Translations under genes and position numbers: made by a program
Shown: in pieces, positions 16,576 to 25,966 of the stretch
How the letters are laid out: each line of letters opens with the position of its first letter
Position numbering within the stretch: position 1 is the stretch's first letter
The notes under the pieces: generated by a model
Databases searched by the model: none
What the model was told of the DNA's origin: nothing
What the model saw: only the letters and a program-made list of their open reading frames with translations
Assembly: GCA_018650465.1 (NCBI GenBank)
Contig: JABIFY010000112.1
Coordinates: 1-64,000 of the forward strand
Reading direction: 5' to 3'
Source: Alphaproteobacteria bacterium
GTDB taxonomy: Bacteria; Pseudomonadota; Alphaproteobacteria; UBA2966
DNA: 64,000 nt

Positions 16576-16866
16576 TCAGGTCTTCAGCACGGTTAAGCGT
16601 TGAATGTTGATCTCGTCGATCATCGGCTTGCCGTCCCGACCGAAGGCGGCGTAATGGGGCGTCTCAAGATGGGTATTGAAGGCATTCTCATCGGCATAGA
16701 CTTCGTACAGCACAATGGTTTCCGCATCACTTTGATCATGCAGAACCTGAAATTGATGGCAGCCCGGCTCGTCGCGCACCGAAGCCTCGGCGTTTTCAAT
16801 CATGATCGGGTTGAAGGCCTGGGCGGAACCCGGCTTCAGTTTGAAGGTCACAACAACTGCAAACAT
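16576..16866 (-). CDS. ABM-family monooxygenase/quinol oxygenase-like protein
   Basis: A 96-residue dimeric alpha+beta barrel protein of the antibiotic-biosynthesis-monooxygenase superfamily. VTFKLKPG at the start and ETIVLYEVYADENAFNTHLETPHY are characteristic. Members include YgiN-type quinol oxygenases and cofactor-free aromatic oxygenases; some are simple detoxifiers. It lies 10 bases after the SDR at 16876 on the same strand, so they are probably co-transcribed. The substrate is unknown. Confidence 0.85.
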   Translation of the reverse strand: MFAVVVTFKLKPGSAQAFNPIMIENAEASVRDEPGCHQFQVLHDQSDAETIVLYEVYADENAFNTHLETPHYAAFGRDGKPMIDEINIQRLTVLKT

Positions 16867-16875
16867 CTCATCATC

Positions 16876-17640
16876 CTATATCTGAATTGAAAAACCACCA
16901 TCGACCGGAATAGCCGTGCCGGTCAAAAAGTCCGAACCGGACGATGCCAGAAAAACAGCGATGCCCTGGAAATCATCCGGCGTGCCCCAACGGTTTTGTG
17001 GGGTGCGCTCGATAATCTTGTCATGCAAGCCATCGACCTGCTTGCGGGCGTTGCGCGTCAGGTCCGTATCGACCCAACCCGGCAGGATGGCATTGACCTG
17101 AATATTGTCCGCTGCCCAGGCAGATGCCAGGCCTTTTGTCATTTGCACCACACCGCCTTTGGAGGTGCCATAGGGCACGGCAAAGGATGCGCCAAAGATC
17201 GAGAGCATAGAGCCGATATTGATAATCTTGCCGCCCCCTGCCCGCTGGAAGGCCGGATAGATGGCCTGGCAACAAACAAAGACGCTGTTGAGATTGGTAT
17301 CAATGATCTTGCGCCATTCGCTTAAACTATAATCCTGCGGTGGTTTGCGGTCGTTAATGCCCGCATTGTTGACCAGGATATCGACCCGGCCAAATCGTTT
17401 TTCGGCCGACTCAACCATGGCATGGCATGAGGCCTCGTCGACCACATCAACCGCGATGAATTGTGCTTCAACACCTAATGACGTCAGATGATCCACAGCT
17501 TCGCGGGATTTTTTTTCATCGCGTGCAGCAACCACAATATTGGCACCGGCGCGGGCTATGCCTTCGGCCATGCCAAGGCCTAAACCCCGGTTGCCGCCGG
17601 TAATAATTGCCACCTTACCCGTTAGATCAAATAGTTTCAT
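16876..17640 (-). CDS. Short-chain dehydrogenase, KduD/gluconate dehydrogenase-like
   Basis: A 254-residue classical SDR with TGGNRGLG (14-21), NNAG (91-94), Ser144, Tyr157, Lys161 and the closing IPVDGGFSIQI. Overall spacing resembles 2-deoxy-D-gluconate 3-dehydrogenase (KduD), but many FabG-like SDRs look alike and no pectin or ulosonate genes accompany it. Forms an apparent operon with the downstream ABM gene. Confidence 0.88.
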   Translation of the reverse strand: MKLFDLTGKVAIITGGNRGLGLGMAEGIARAGANIVVAARDEKKSREAVDHLTSLGVEAQFIAVDVVDEASCHAMVESAEKRFGRVDILVNNAGINDRKPPQDYSLSEWRKIIDTNLNSVFVCCQAIYPAFQRAGGGKIINIGSMLSIFGASFAVPYGTSKGGVVQMTKGLASAWAADNIQVNAILPGWVDTDLTRNARKQVDGLHDKIIERTPQNRWGTPDDFQGIAVFLASSGSDFLTGTAIPVDGGFSIQI

Positions 17641-17666
17641 TCTGTGCCCCCCGCGTGATATCTGGA

Positions 17667-19835
17667 CTAGCTTTGAGCTGCCTTGGCCTCGCGTCGACGG
17701 GCGTGCAAAATTGGCTCGGTATATCCGCTGGGCTGTTCACGTCCCTTGAAGACCAGATCGCAAGCGGCCTGAAAGGCAATGCTGGCGTCAAAGTCAGGCG
17801 CCATGTTGCGATAGGTCGGATCACCGGCATTTTGCCGATCCACCACTGCCGCCATGCGTTGCAGGGTCTCAATGACCTGTTCTTCGGTGCAAATGCCATG
17901 GTGTAACCAGTTGGCAATATGTTGCGATGAAATGCGCAAGGTCGCACGATCTTCCATCAATCCAACATCATTGAAATCGGGCACCTTGGAACAGCCGACA
18001 CCAGCATCAACCCAGCGCACAACATAGCCCAAAAGACCCTGGGCGTTATTATCCAGTTCCTCAGCGACGTCCTGGGCCGACAAGTTTTGCCCGGCCATCA
18101 AAGGCACAGTCAGAATGTCATCCAGGTTGGCTTTCGCCCGCGATTTCAACTCGTCCTGGACAGCGGACACCTTGACCTGGTGGTAATGCATGACATGCAG
18201 GGTTGCTGCCGTGGGCGATGGTACCCAGGCACAGTTGGCCCCGGCTTTTGGGTGGCCTATCTTGGCCTCCAACATCTTGGCCATTTCGTCCGGCATGGCC
18301 CACATGCCCTTGCCGATTTGGGCCTTGCCCTGAAGACCCGCAGCCAGACCGGTATCAACATTCCAGTCCTCATAGGCAGCGATCCAGGGTTCACCCTTGA
18401 TGGCATCTTTACGCAGGAACGCCCCGGCTTCCATGCTGGTATGAATTTCATCGCCTGTCCGATCCAGGAAGCCCGTGTTGATGAACACCAGGCGATCTTT
18501 GGCTGCGCGAATGCATTCCTTCAGATTAACGGTAGTCCGGCGTTCCTCATCCATCACGCCGACTTTCAGCGTATTGCGCGGCAGGTTGATGGCGTCTTCT
18601 ACGGCGGTGAACAAATCAGCCGTAAAAGCCACTTCTTCGGGGCCGTGCATTTTTGGCTTCACGATATAGACACTGCCAGATTTGCTGTTATTGCCCGCGC
18701 CGTCGGCAAGATCATGTTTGGCGCACAGGCTGGTCATCAGGCCGTCCAAAATACCTTCCGGAATTTCATTGCCGCCGCTGTCCAACACTGCATCGGTTGT
18801 CATTAGATGCCCCACGTTGCGGACCAGCAACAGACTGCGGCCTTTCAGCGTAAGGTCACTGCCATCAGCACCAGTGTAGGTCCGATCCGGGTTCAGGGTG
18901 CGCACCAGCTGTTTGCCACCTTTTTCAAAGGCGTCTTCAAGGTCGCCCTTCATCAGGCCCAGCCAGTTGCTGTAGACAATTGTTTTGTCCTCGGCATCCA
19001 CAGCGGCGACGGAATCTTCACAATCCTGAATGGTGGTAATGGCCGATTCCAAAAGGATATCTTTTTTACCAGCCGGATCATCCTTGCCGACGGCATGGTC
19101 CCGATCAATCTGGATTTCCGCGTGAAGATTGTTGTTTTTCAGCAATATCGCCGTGACGGGATCAGCGCCGAGGAAACCAACAAACTTTTGTGGTTCAGCC
19201 AGAGCCGTTTCAGTGCCATCAGCCAGGGCAATGACAAGTGCGCCGTCTTTAACATTATAAGACGTCACGTCCGCATGACCGCCAGCCGCGAGTGGCGCGA
19301 TCTGATCGAGGAAGCCGTTGGCGAAGGCGATGACTTTACCGCCACGCACCGGGTTATAGCCGCCACTACGTTCCGCACCACCGTCTTCGGAAATGGCGTC
19401 TGTGCCATACAAGGCGTCGTACAGGCTGCCCCATCGGGCGTTGGCGGCGTTCAGGGCATAGCGCGCATTCATTACCGGCACGACCAGTTGGGGCCCGGCG
19501 ATGACGGCAACTTCCGGGTCTACATTTGTGGTGCCGATGGCAAAGTCATCACCCTCGGACACCAGATAGCCGATATCGGTCAGGAACTGTTTATATTCAG
19601 CTGCATCGTGGGCCTGGCCCTTGCGCGCTAAATGCCAGGCGTCGATTTCGGCCTGCAGGCTATCGCGTTTTTCCAGCAAGGCCTTGTTGCGTGGTGCCAG
19701 TGCCGCAAGAATGTCGGCCAGGGCAGACCAGACGTCATCAGCCGACATGCCGGTACCTGGAGCCATCTTTGTTTCGACCAGGGTGTGGAGAACTTCAGCG
19801 ACCTGCAGGCCAGACTTTTCAATACGCTTTGTCAT
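17667..19835 (-). CDS. glcB: Malate synthase G
   Basis: A 722-residue single-chain malate synthase that condenses glyoxylate with acetyl-CoA to malate. Length is right for isoform G. Clear blocks include [20 protein letters not shown]-like ([21 protein letters not shown] region), GTNVDPE near the start, PNPDRTYTG and [11 protein letters not shown]. It allows growth on C2 compounds and fatty acids, together with isocitrate lyase or glyoxylate from other sources; isocitrate lyase is not in the window. TTGCAA and TTTGC cores lie about 35-50 bases upstream, possible regulator sites. Confidence 0.97.
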   Translation of the reverse strand: MTKRIEKSGLQVAEVLHTLVETKMAPGTGMSADDVWSALADILAALAPRNKALLEKRDSLQAEIDAWHLARKGQAHDAAEYKQFLTDIGYLVSEGDDFAIGTTNVDPEVAVIAGPQLVVPVMNARYALNAANARWGSLYDALYGTDAISEDGGAERSGGYNPVRGGKVIAFANGFLDQIAPLAAGGHADVTSYNVKDGALVIALADGTETALAEPQKFVGFLGADPVTAILLKNNNLHAEIQIDRDHAVGKDDPAGKKDILLESAITTIQDCEDSVAAVDAEDKTIVYSNWLGLMKGDLEDAFEKGGKQLVRTLNPDRTYTGADGSDLTLKGRSLLLVRNVGHLMTTDAVLDSGGNEIPEGILDGLMTSLCAKHDLADGAGNNSKSGSVYIVKPKMHGPEEVAFTADLFTAVEDAINLPRNTLKVGVMDEERRTTVNLKECIRAAKDRLVFINTGFLDRTGDEIHTSMEAGAFLRKDAIKGEPWIAAYEDWNVDTGLAAGLQGKAQIGKGMWAMPDEMAKMLEAKIGHPKAGANCAWVPSPTAATLHVMHYHQVKVSAVQDELKSRAKANLDDILTVPLMAGQNLSAQDVAEELDNNAQGLLGYVVRWVDAGVGCSKVPDFNDVGLMEDRATLRISSQHIANWLHHGICTEEQVIETLQRMAAVVDRQNAGDPTYRNMAPDFDASIAFQAACDLVFKGREQPSGYTEPILHARRREAKAAQS

Positions 19836-19869
19836 GATTCAAACGTTGCCTTTATTGAATATTGAATTG

Positions 19870-19883
19870 TTGCAAGAATTTGC
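19870..19883. promoter_or_regulatory. TTGCAA/TTTGC element upstream of malate synthase
   Basis: TTGCAAGAATTTGC, followed by CGATGCATTGC, lies 35-48 bases before the glcB start. It resembles the TTTGCAA cores bound by ScfR-type regulators such as PccR and RamB, though spacing differs from the published PccR pair. The assignment is tentative. Confidence 0.35.
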
Positions 19884-20074
19884 GATGCATTGCCAGGAAA
19901 GGCTTTAACAGAATATCTACTTTGGAATATATCAAATATGACATCTGACGACCATAGGGCAAGCGCGCACTGCGTCCAAAACCTGCTTAATCAAATTTGC
20001 ACTGGACGCCAGTAGCTACAACCGGCAAATTACAGCTCAACAACATTGAAACATTTGGCAGGAATATTCGGGAA

Positions 20075-20470
20075 ATGATTACCAAAGGCATCAAGGAATT
20101 ATGCGCTGAAGCAGAAGAGATCGTTGAAACCTGGACGGTCGCGCAAGCCATGGAACAGTACGGCAACGACGATGTGACTTTTGTGGATATCCGCGATGTG
20201 CGTGAATTGTGGCGCGAAGGGGCCATCCCCGGTGCCTTGCACGCCCCGCGTGGTATGCTGGAATTCTGGGTTGATCCCGCCAGCCCCTATGCCAAAGAGG
20301 TTTTTCAGTCGGGCAAACGCTTCGCCTTTTTCTGTGCCGGTGGCATGCGCTCGGCTTTGGCGGCCAAAGCTGTGCACGAAATGGGTCTGGCCCCGGTTTG
20401 TCATATAGAAGGTGGATTTGCGGCCTGGAAAGCGGCTGAAGGGACTATCGAGGCAGTCGAGAAAAAATAG
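20075..20470 (+). CDS. Rhodanese-like sulfurtransferase
   Basis: A 131-residue single-domain rhodanese. FVDIRDVRELWREGAIPGA and the active-site loop CAGGMRSA with Cys87 are intact. It can carry a persulfide sulfur for transfer to cyanide, thiols or Fe-S/molybdenum cofactor assembly. I start it at ATG 20075, 26 codons into the longer open frame, as the domain begins there and AGGA lies 12 bases upstream. It ends 3 bases before the convergent permease gene. Confidence 0.88.
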   Translation: MITKGIKELCAEAEEIVETWTVAQAMEQYGNDDVTFVDIRDVRELWREGAIPGALHAPRGMLEFWVDPASPYAKEVFQSGKRFAFFCAGGMRSALAAKAVHEMGLAPVCHIEGGFAAWKAAEGTIEAVEKK

Positions 20471-20473
20471 CGG

Positions 20474-21886
20474 TCAAAGAAACGCGCCGAAATGCACAGC
20501 CAACCCGAGCACCACTGAAGACAGCAGATAGCAGGACAACGTATAGGCCCGGTTCCAGACCAGGCCCACGGTGGCCCCACTGACATTATTCAGGTTGCCG
20601 ATGGTCAGGGTCGACATGGCGACGGGCGATGAGCCCACGGTCATGCCCCAGGCCGCGAGGTAACTTGTCGCCAGAACAACTGGCGCCACCCCAAAAGAAG
20701 TTGGGTCTGGTAAGGCACTACCCAGGATCATCACCGTGATAATGGCGTTCAAGCCCATTAGTCCGCCTGAAATAATGAGACCGATGACAATGGCCGGCAC
20801 CAAAAAGGCCGGTGCCCCCGTCCACGCCAGGGCAGAGGAAATCATTTGCGGTTCCAGAAAATGAGCGATGATGGCCCCGGCAAACCCGGCCGTGGACAAA
20901 ATCGTCAATTCCATACGGTAGCGCGGGACAGTTTCACGCACAAAGCGGCCCAGATTTCTCATGACATGGGCCGAAGTGGAAACTGATGGCCGCTGTCTGC
21001 CCTGGACGACAAGCCATAATAAGGTCACCAAAGGCGCACCCGTCATGACCCCGGTGGCCAGGGTAATATCAAACTGACTTTCCAGGCCTGAGCCGATGGC
21101 AAAAATGGTCAACAACAAACAGGTTGGGTACAGAAATACCATCCAGCTTTCGCTTGACTGGGGGGGTGCGACCGTAACGGCGGACCGGGGATAAGCAAGG
21201 CGATCCAGAAACCAGCCCAGGGACATCTGCAACAGGGCGATGACCGCCCCCGTCGACAATACATATGGCCAGCGGGCACCCGGCAAGGCCTGAAGCACAA
21301 TCGCCAGAGAGATCGACATCGGCGACCACAGCAGACTGGAGGTAAAGCCCCTGAGCAGTGCCAGCATGGAACGTTTGGCCCGGATCAGACGGATACGTTC
21401 ATCACCACCGACGGAGGCCAGGGTGTTTGCTGAATTGATCATGGGGCCAAACATGCTCAGGCTGCCGATGCTGATGATGGCTCCAAACAAGGTGCCGCCC
21501 GTCCAGAAGGCGGTGTAGCGTTTGCCTGGTTTTTGCGAAAGAAGCAAACTGCCGCAGCGACGAACAATCTCCGAGCCATCTGCTGCGGCCCGGATAATGC
21601 CGAGGAATAACAAAAATGTGCACATAAAGACGCTGCGTTCCAGGCCCTGGATGATCAAACCGAGCGGATCCTCCGTCGCCAGGGCAACACCGATCAACAG
21701 CACGGCGCCAATGGCCAGAGCCTTGCCCGCAACCGGCAATTCAGACCATTGGGCAATAATGTAAAAAGCCACGGCCACAGCACCAACAGCCCCAAGTACC
21801 GGATTGCCGAGATATTCGGCGAACAGGGTCAGTCCTGCCGCACACATGACCAGAATGCCGATGAAGGCCGGAGGTATTTTATTCAT
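20474..21886 (-). CDS. Multipass membrane transporter, ion-transporter-like
   Basis: A 470-residue integral membrane protein with about 12 predicted helices and no signal peptide. Two broad halves are separated by a loop near residue 230, and Gly/Ser/Asn-rich motifs (IISIGSLSMFGPMINSANTL; IISGGLMGLNAIITVMILGS; WGMTVGSSPVAMS) are placed like the re-entrant loops of the ion transporter superfamily, which carries dicarboxylates and similar anions. The substrate is unknown. It is followed at 28 bases on the same strand by ubiX. Confidence 0.75.
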   Translation of the reverse strand: MNKIPPAFIGILVMCAAGLTLFAEYLGNPVLGAVGAVAVAFYIIAQWSELPVAGKALAIGAVLLIGVALATEDPLGLIIQGLERSVFMCTFLLFLGIIRAAADGSEIVRRCGSLLLSQKPGKRYTAFWTGGTLFGAIISIGSLSMFGPMINSANTLASVGGDERIRLIRAKRSMLALLRGFTSSLLWSPMSISLAIVLQALPGARWPYVLSTGAVIALLQMSLGWFLDRLAYPRSAVTVAPPQSSESWMVFLYPTCLLLTIFAIGSGLESQFDITLATGVMTGAPLVTLLWLVVQGRQRPSVSTSAHVMRNLGRFVRETVPRYRMELTILSTAGFAGAIIAHFLEPQMISSALAWTGAPAFLVPAIVIGLIISGGLMGLNAIITVMILGSALPDPTSFGVAPVVLATSYLAAWGMTVGSSPVAMSTLTIGNLNNVSGATVGLVWNRAYTLSCYLLSSVVLGLAVHFGAFL

Positions 21887-21913
21887 GAAACTCTTAAGCT
21901 TGAATAGACAAGG

Positions 21914-22486
21914 TCATTTGGCTTGATCGCCAGACCAGCGGCGGAACAGGTTATGTTCAATACCGAACTGATCCAGTGCCTTGCCGATGCTTTGGTTGAT
22001 AATATCCTGAATGGTTTCCGGCCTATGATAAAAGGCGGGCACAGGCGGCAGGATGATCGCGCCCAGATCAGCCGCACGTGACATCAGATCAAGATGCCCT
22101 TTATGCAGGGGCGTTTCGCGAACCATCAACACCAGGGTGCGCCGTTCCTTCAGGGAAACATCGGCGGCGCGGGTAATCAGGTTGTCGTTATAGGAATTGG
22201 CGATGCCGGACAGAGATTTGATGCTGCACGGGGCAACAACCATGCCTCGGGTCTGGAATGAGCCGCTGGAAACAGATGCCGCCAGGTCCTTGTTGGCATA
22301 CACGACCTCGGCCATGTCTTTTACTTCGCTGACGGTCAGATCCATTTCGATTTGCAGGTTACGCCCGGCTGATGAGCTGAGGATCAGATGCGCCGGACAG
22401 TCCGTTGTCTGCAAGGCACGCAGCATCTCAACGCCATAAATGACGCCTGAGGCACCTGAAATTGCAACAACCAAGGGTTTGGACAT
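21914..22486 (-). CDS. ubiX: Flavin prenyltransferase UbiX
   Basis: A 190-residue enzyme that attaches a dimethylallyl group to FMN to make prenylated FMN, the cofactor of UbiD-type decarboxylases. ISGASGVIYG near the start binds the flavin phosphate, SSSAGRNLQ and MVVAPCSIKSLSGIA are typical, and the C-terminus has LPPVPAFYHRP. ATG 22486 follows GGGAAG; a longer upstream start lacks support. The partner UbiD is not in this window. It may serve ubiquinone synthesis or aromatic acid decarboxylation. Confidence 0.95.
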   Translation of the reverse strand: MSKPLVVAISGASGVIYGVEMLRALQTTDCPAHLILSSSAGRNLQIEMDLTVSEVKDMAEVVYANKDLAASVSSGSFQTRGMVVAPCSIKSLSGIANSYNDNLITRAADVSLKERRTLVLMVRETPLHKGHLDLMSRAADLGAIILPPVPAFYHRPETIQDIINQSIGKALDQFGIEHNLFRRWSGDQAK

Positions 22487-22646
22487 ATTCTTCCCGTTTG
22501 AAATGGTGACGATCACCTTGCGTATCTAACTATGAATTCGTTGATCTGTCATGCCCCTCAAGCGACAACGAGACAAGATGTTATCTCGACATTGCCCAAA
22601 GTGATGATCATAATCCGCCTTCTTTTCAACAACTTCCGGCTTCCGA

Positions 22647-23606
22647 ATGTATTTTGTTTTCTCTGTCCTTATTACTGTCACCCTGCTGATCAGCGCCCCT
22701 GCATACGCCAAACCTTTGACGTTTAGCGTCGAACAGGTGTTTGTTGATGAGGACAATCACGACTTGCGTCGCGTCGGGGAGCTTGAGTTCATCAGTGGCA
22801 TTTCTGTCACCAGCGACAACAAACGCTTTGGTGGATTATCGGACCTGCATGTCAACCCGGATGGCCAAATGATCGCCATAACAGACAAGGGGAACAGATT
22901 GGCTGCCCAACTGGTGTTTGACCGCCACGGCAGCCTGGTTGGCCTGACCAATGGGGATATTACAAAGCTTCAAACTCCAAAAGGCAAAAAGCTGAAAGGC
23001 AAGAAAAAGTCCGATGCCGAAGGACTGACCCGGACAAAAGACGGTTGGTTTGTCAGCTTTGAACATAAACAGCGCATCTGGTTTTTTCCGGGCACTGATC
23101 CGGCAGTAGTCGCGGCGACAAAAATTTCTCCACCCAAGGGCCTGAAAGACATGCCTGCCAATGGCGGGCTGGAAAGCCTTGTTGAACTGGTCGACGGCCG
23201 ACTGCTGACCTTCAGCGAAGATCTGGAAAATGCGCCAAGCCAAACCCAGGGCTGGTTGCGAACTGGCAAGGCTTGGGAAAATATATATCTCAGTCGCTCC
23301 GATGACTTCGCCCCTACGGGCATGACCCGTTTGGCGTCCGGCGACATTTTGGTATTGGAACGCAGCTTTAGTATTATGAAAGGTCCAGCCGCCCGGATCA
23401 GATTGATCGACCAGACGGATATCAAACCCGACGCCCTGCTTATGGGTCGCGAAATCGCCCGACTGTCCGGATCACAAACTGTGGATAATATGGAAGGCAT
23501 CAGCGCCGTTATGACGCTACATGGAGAGCGGATTTATTTGATTTCAGATGACAATTTTAATCCCTTGCAACGAAACCTGATTTTCATGTTTCGCTTTGCG
23601 GAGTAG
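22647..23606 (+). CDS. Exported phytase-like esterase-domain protein
   Basis: A 319-residue secreted protein with a Sec signal peptide (about residues 1-21, ending PAYAK) and a beta-propeller-type domain. FGGLSDLHVNPDGQMIAITDKG, DAEGLTR, NGGLESLVEL and the closing NMEGISAV...IYLISDDNFNPLQRN match the esterase-like activity of phytase family (PF13449). Function in cells is poorly known. The start has little ribosome-site support. Confidence 0.85.
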   Translation: MYFVFSVLITVTLLISAPAYAKPLTFSVEQVFVDEDNHDLRRVGELEFISGISVTSDNKRFGGLSDLHVNPDGQMIAITDKGNRLAAQLVFDRHGSLVGLTNGDITKLQTPKGKKLKGKKKSDAEGLTRTKDGWFVSFEHKQRIWFFPGTDPAVVAATKISPPKGLKDMPANGGLESLVELVDGRLLTFSEDLENAPSQTQGWLRTGKAWENIYLSRSDDFAPTGMTRLASGDILVLERSFSIMKGPAARIRLIDQTDIKPDALLMGREIARLSGSQTVDNMEGISAVMTLHGERIYLISDDNFNPLQRNLIFMFRFAE

Positions 23607-23639
23607 GCAAATAACGACAGGCCTATTCTCACAACACTC

Positions 23640-23739
23640 CGTCACCCCGCACTTGATGCGGGGTCTACGCCTGTGTCGTTATGTTCAATGCCTCCCAATT
23701 GGTTCGCCGCATGGATCCCGCATCAAGTGCGGGATGACG
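23640..23739. repeat. Composite inverted repeat (BIME-like), second copy
   Basis: Outer arms match those at 9287-9378 almost base for base (CCCCGCACTTGATGCGGGG and reversed CCCGCATCAAGTGCGGGAT), but the spacer differs in sequence. Located between the 3' ends of two convergent genes. Confidence 0.8.
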
Positions 23740-23761
23740 TGGGAGAGGACACCGCTCACCA

Positions 23762-24226
23762 TCACCCCTCAAATTCAAGTATCTGTTTGAAGCCAAACGA
23801 AACGGCATTGTCGATCCACGTAATGGACAAGGGCCGAAAGCGATAAAGCGATGTTTTTTCCATGCGCTCAGCGCCCGGCCCGGATGCGAATTCCTTCATG
23901 AAGGCGTATTTGGCATTCAGGGCATCAAGACCGGTCTGGCGCTCACTTGTCTCGACCAGTTCCTCGCCCACACCCTGCAACTGCAAGCCTTGAATTAATT
24001 TGTAGTCGTCAACATTGTCCGCGATCGTCCCGGCACAGCCCACACCCATGGCGAGGTCCCGGGAATGGCGTGTGGAATTTTCCGAGAACCAGAACAGGTC
24101 AAAATGACGCCTGGCGTAAAAAACTGAGGCTGCATGAGCACCGTTCGGTCCGCTGGTTGCCAGGTTCAGGACCGTGTGGCTGTCAAGATAAGCAGCAATG
24201 ACTTCTGACAGTTCTGTGTCATTCAC
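23762..24226 (-). CDS. PNPOx-like FMN-binding split-barrel protein
   Basis: A 154-residue protein of the pyridoxamine-phosphate-oxidase-like split-barrel fold. The N-terminal VLNLATSGPNGAHAASVFYA and FDLFWFSENSTRHSRDL are the conserved flavin-binding strands. Many such small proteins bind FMN, F420 or haem rather than make PLP. Function not assigned. Confidence 0.83.
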   Translation of the reverse strand: MNDTELSEVIAAYLDSHTVLNLATSGPNGAHAASVFYARRHFDLFWFSENSTRHSRDLAMGVGCAGTIADNVDDYKLIQGLQLQGVGEELVETSERQTGLDALNAKYAFMKEFASGPGAERMEKTSLYRFRPLSITWIDNAVSFGFKQILEFEG

Positions 24227-24265
24227 AATACGACCTCCGATGATTTCCGGAGAAGTCTAACAGAA

Positions 24266-25213
24266 TCAGATCGTCGTTTCACCGTAATAAAGGTTCACCA
24301 CATGTTTGGCCTCGGCAAAGAACAGCCAACGCTCGGCAACCATGCCGACCATCATCAGCAAGGCGGCCAGGCAACTGAACAGCACAGCCGGTACACCACT
24401 TGCCAATCCGGCGAGAATGACCAGCAAGGCTGGCAATACAAATCCGAATATAATGGCAATACGGCGCAGCTTGGCGGCATGTTTGCGGGCCACCTTGAAG
24501 CCCATTTCGGTATTCAGATAATTGGCTGAGGTATTCGGGGTTTCCAGCAGCCGGACTTCACCCAAGTCGCCAAGCCCGGTGGCGGTTCCCGAAGTGGACG
24601 TGACCGGGGCGTGATCTATTTGCCGCCAGAAGCGAACTTTTGCAGCCAGGCCAAACACCAGCAAGACGACTGCCATGACGCTTACTTGCATCGACGGCAG
24701 GCTGAAAATATTCAACAGAGCCAAAAACCAGACTGCGCCCGTCATAAGCGCCAGAATAACATAATTCACCGGCACGATGGTCTGATGCCATGCTGGAATG
24801 GTCTTCAGCGAGGCGTAAATCTTGCCCGTGCAATAAACCGTCACCAGCGACAGAACAGCCACGGCAATTGCTGCCAGAGCAATACTGCCAGAAATCTGTT
24901 CATAGAAAACCCAGGCAATGCCCAGCACGGCAGCGGGCACATAGGTCAGCAAAGCCAGCACCCCTTCCCGCGCCAGCCACGACGAGCGCCATTGGCTAAC
25001 AGCCCGCCAGGCGCGCTCCGGACGACCCAGATGAAAAGTGGAGCTCAACAAACCAAAGGTAATGGCGGCAAGGGCCAGGCCCAACCCCCAGAAGCCCAAC
25101 CAACGATCTGCTGGCAACAGGCCAAGGCTGGCAAACACACCAATAAAGACAAGCAGGCCATAACCCAAGCCAGAGGCCGTGGTGAAAAAGATAACGGAAT
25201 AGGCCGGGTTCAT
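24266..25213 (-). CDS. soeC: SoeC, membrane anchor of sulfite dehydrogenase (DmsC-like)
   Basis: A 315-residue membrane protein with about 8 helices, of the DmsC/NrfD-like anchor family. MNPAYSVIFFTTASGLGYGL opens it, and STFHLGRPERAWRA is a hallmark of this group. It passes electrons from the Fe-S subunit to the quinone pool. Its start overlaps the soeB stop by 4 bases (ATGA), so translation is coupled. Assigned to SoeC rather than DmsC because of its partners. Confidence 0.88.
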   Translation of the reverse strand: MNPAYSVIFFTTASGLGYGLLVFIGVFASLGLLPADRWLGFWGLGLALAAITFGLLSSTFHLGRPERAWRAVSQWRSSWLAREGVLALLTYVPAAVLGIAWVFYEQISGSIALAAIAVAVLSLVTVYCTGKIYASLKTIPAWHQTIVPVNYVILALMTGAVWFLALLNIFSLPSMQVSVMAVVLLVFGLAAKVRFWRQIDHAPVTSTSGTATGLGDLGEVRLLETPNTSANYLNTEMGFKVARKHAAKLRRIAIIFGFVLPALLVILAGLASGVPAVLFSCLAALLMMVGMVAERWLFFAEAKHVVNLYYGETTI

Positions 25214-25965
25214 CGCACGTCTCCTGTCGTAGATAACAACCGGTCAACCCAACCCAGAAAACCGCCCTCGGGTGAAGCATCCTCTAGCGATGTGGCTGAG
25301 GTAATGGCGCCGTCCTCGTCCCGTCGGGGCCGTGGTGGCAGATACTTATTTGTAGGACGGGTTTGCATTTCCGGCATCAGATCATAGCCTTCACGTGCGG
25401 CTACCAGACGCGACACATCTGAGGCCGGATCGCCCAAGTCTCCAAAGTGACGTGCCCCGGCCGGACAGGTCGCCACACAAGCTGGCACCCGATCCACGGC
25501 TTCCATATTCTGGTTATAAATCCGGTCGACACAAAGCGTGCATTTTTTCATCACACCGACATCGGCATCAAATTCCCGCGCTCCATAAGGACAAGACCAG
25601 GAACAGAGCTTGCAGCCAATGCACATATCTTCATCGACCAGAACAATACCGTCTTCAGTGCGTTTATAGGATGCGCCGGTCGGGCAAACGGTGACACAAG
25701 GCGCGTCTTCACAATGCAGGCACGAGCGTGGGAAATGGACCGTGCGGCCCGCATGTCCTTCCCCCACTTCAAAGGCATGCACACGGTTGAACCAGACGCC
25801 AGTTGGATCAGTACCATAAGGGTCGCTGTCCGTCAGGGGGGCATGATAGCCGCCCGTATTCCATTCCTTGCAATTGACGGCGCAGGCGTGGCAGCCAACA
25901 CAAATATCCAGATCAATAACAAGGCCCAGTTTGGTGGGCGACGGATTGGCGGGCAACGACGTCAT
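25210..25965 (-). CDS. soeB: SoeB, four-cluster ferredoxin subunit of sulfite dehydrogenase
   Basis: A 251-residue electron-transfer subunit with four Cys groups: CVGCHACAVNCKEWN, CLHCEDAPCVTVCPTGA, CIGCKLCSWSCPYGA and a last group near CTLCVDR/CVATCP, giving four [4Fe-4S] clusters between the molybdenum subunit and SoeC. No signal peptide, in line with a cytoplasmic complex. ATG 25965 follows GGGAGG and sits 1 base after the soeA stop; a longer ORF upstream overlaps soeA and is not used. Confidence 0.9.
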   Translation of the reverse strand: MTSLPANPSPTKLGLVIDLDICVGCHACAVNCKEWNTGGYHAPLTDSDPYGTDPTGVWFNRVHAFEVGEGHAGRTVHFPRSCLHCEDAPCVTVCPTGASYKRTEDGIVLVDEDMCIGCKLCSWSCPYGAREFDADVGVMKKCTLCVDRIYNQNMEAVDRVPACVATCPAGARHFGDLGDPASDVSRLVAAREGYDLMPEMQTRPTNKYLPPRPRRDEDGAITSATSLEDASPEGGFLGWVDRLLSTTGDVR

Positions 25966-25966
25966 G

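Noticed and set aside
18087-19631. Two long frames (239 and 274 codons) opposite malate synthase
   Set aside because: They are antisense shadows of a strongly conserved gene.
24611-25387. 258-codon frame opposite soeBC
   Set aside because: Low-complexity Gln/Arg-rich product, antisense to conserved genes.
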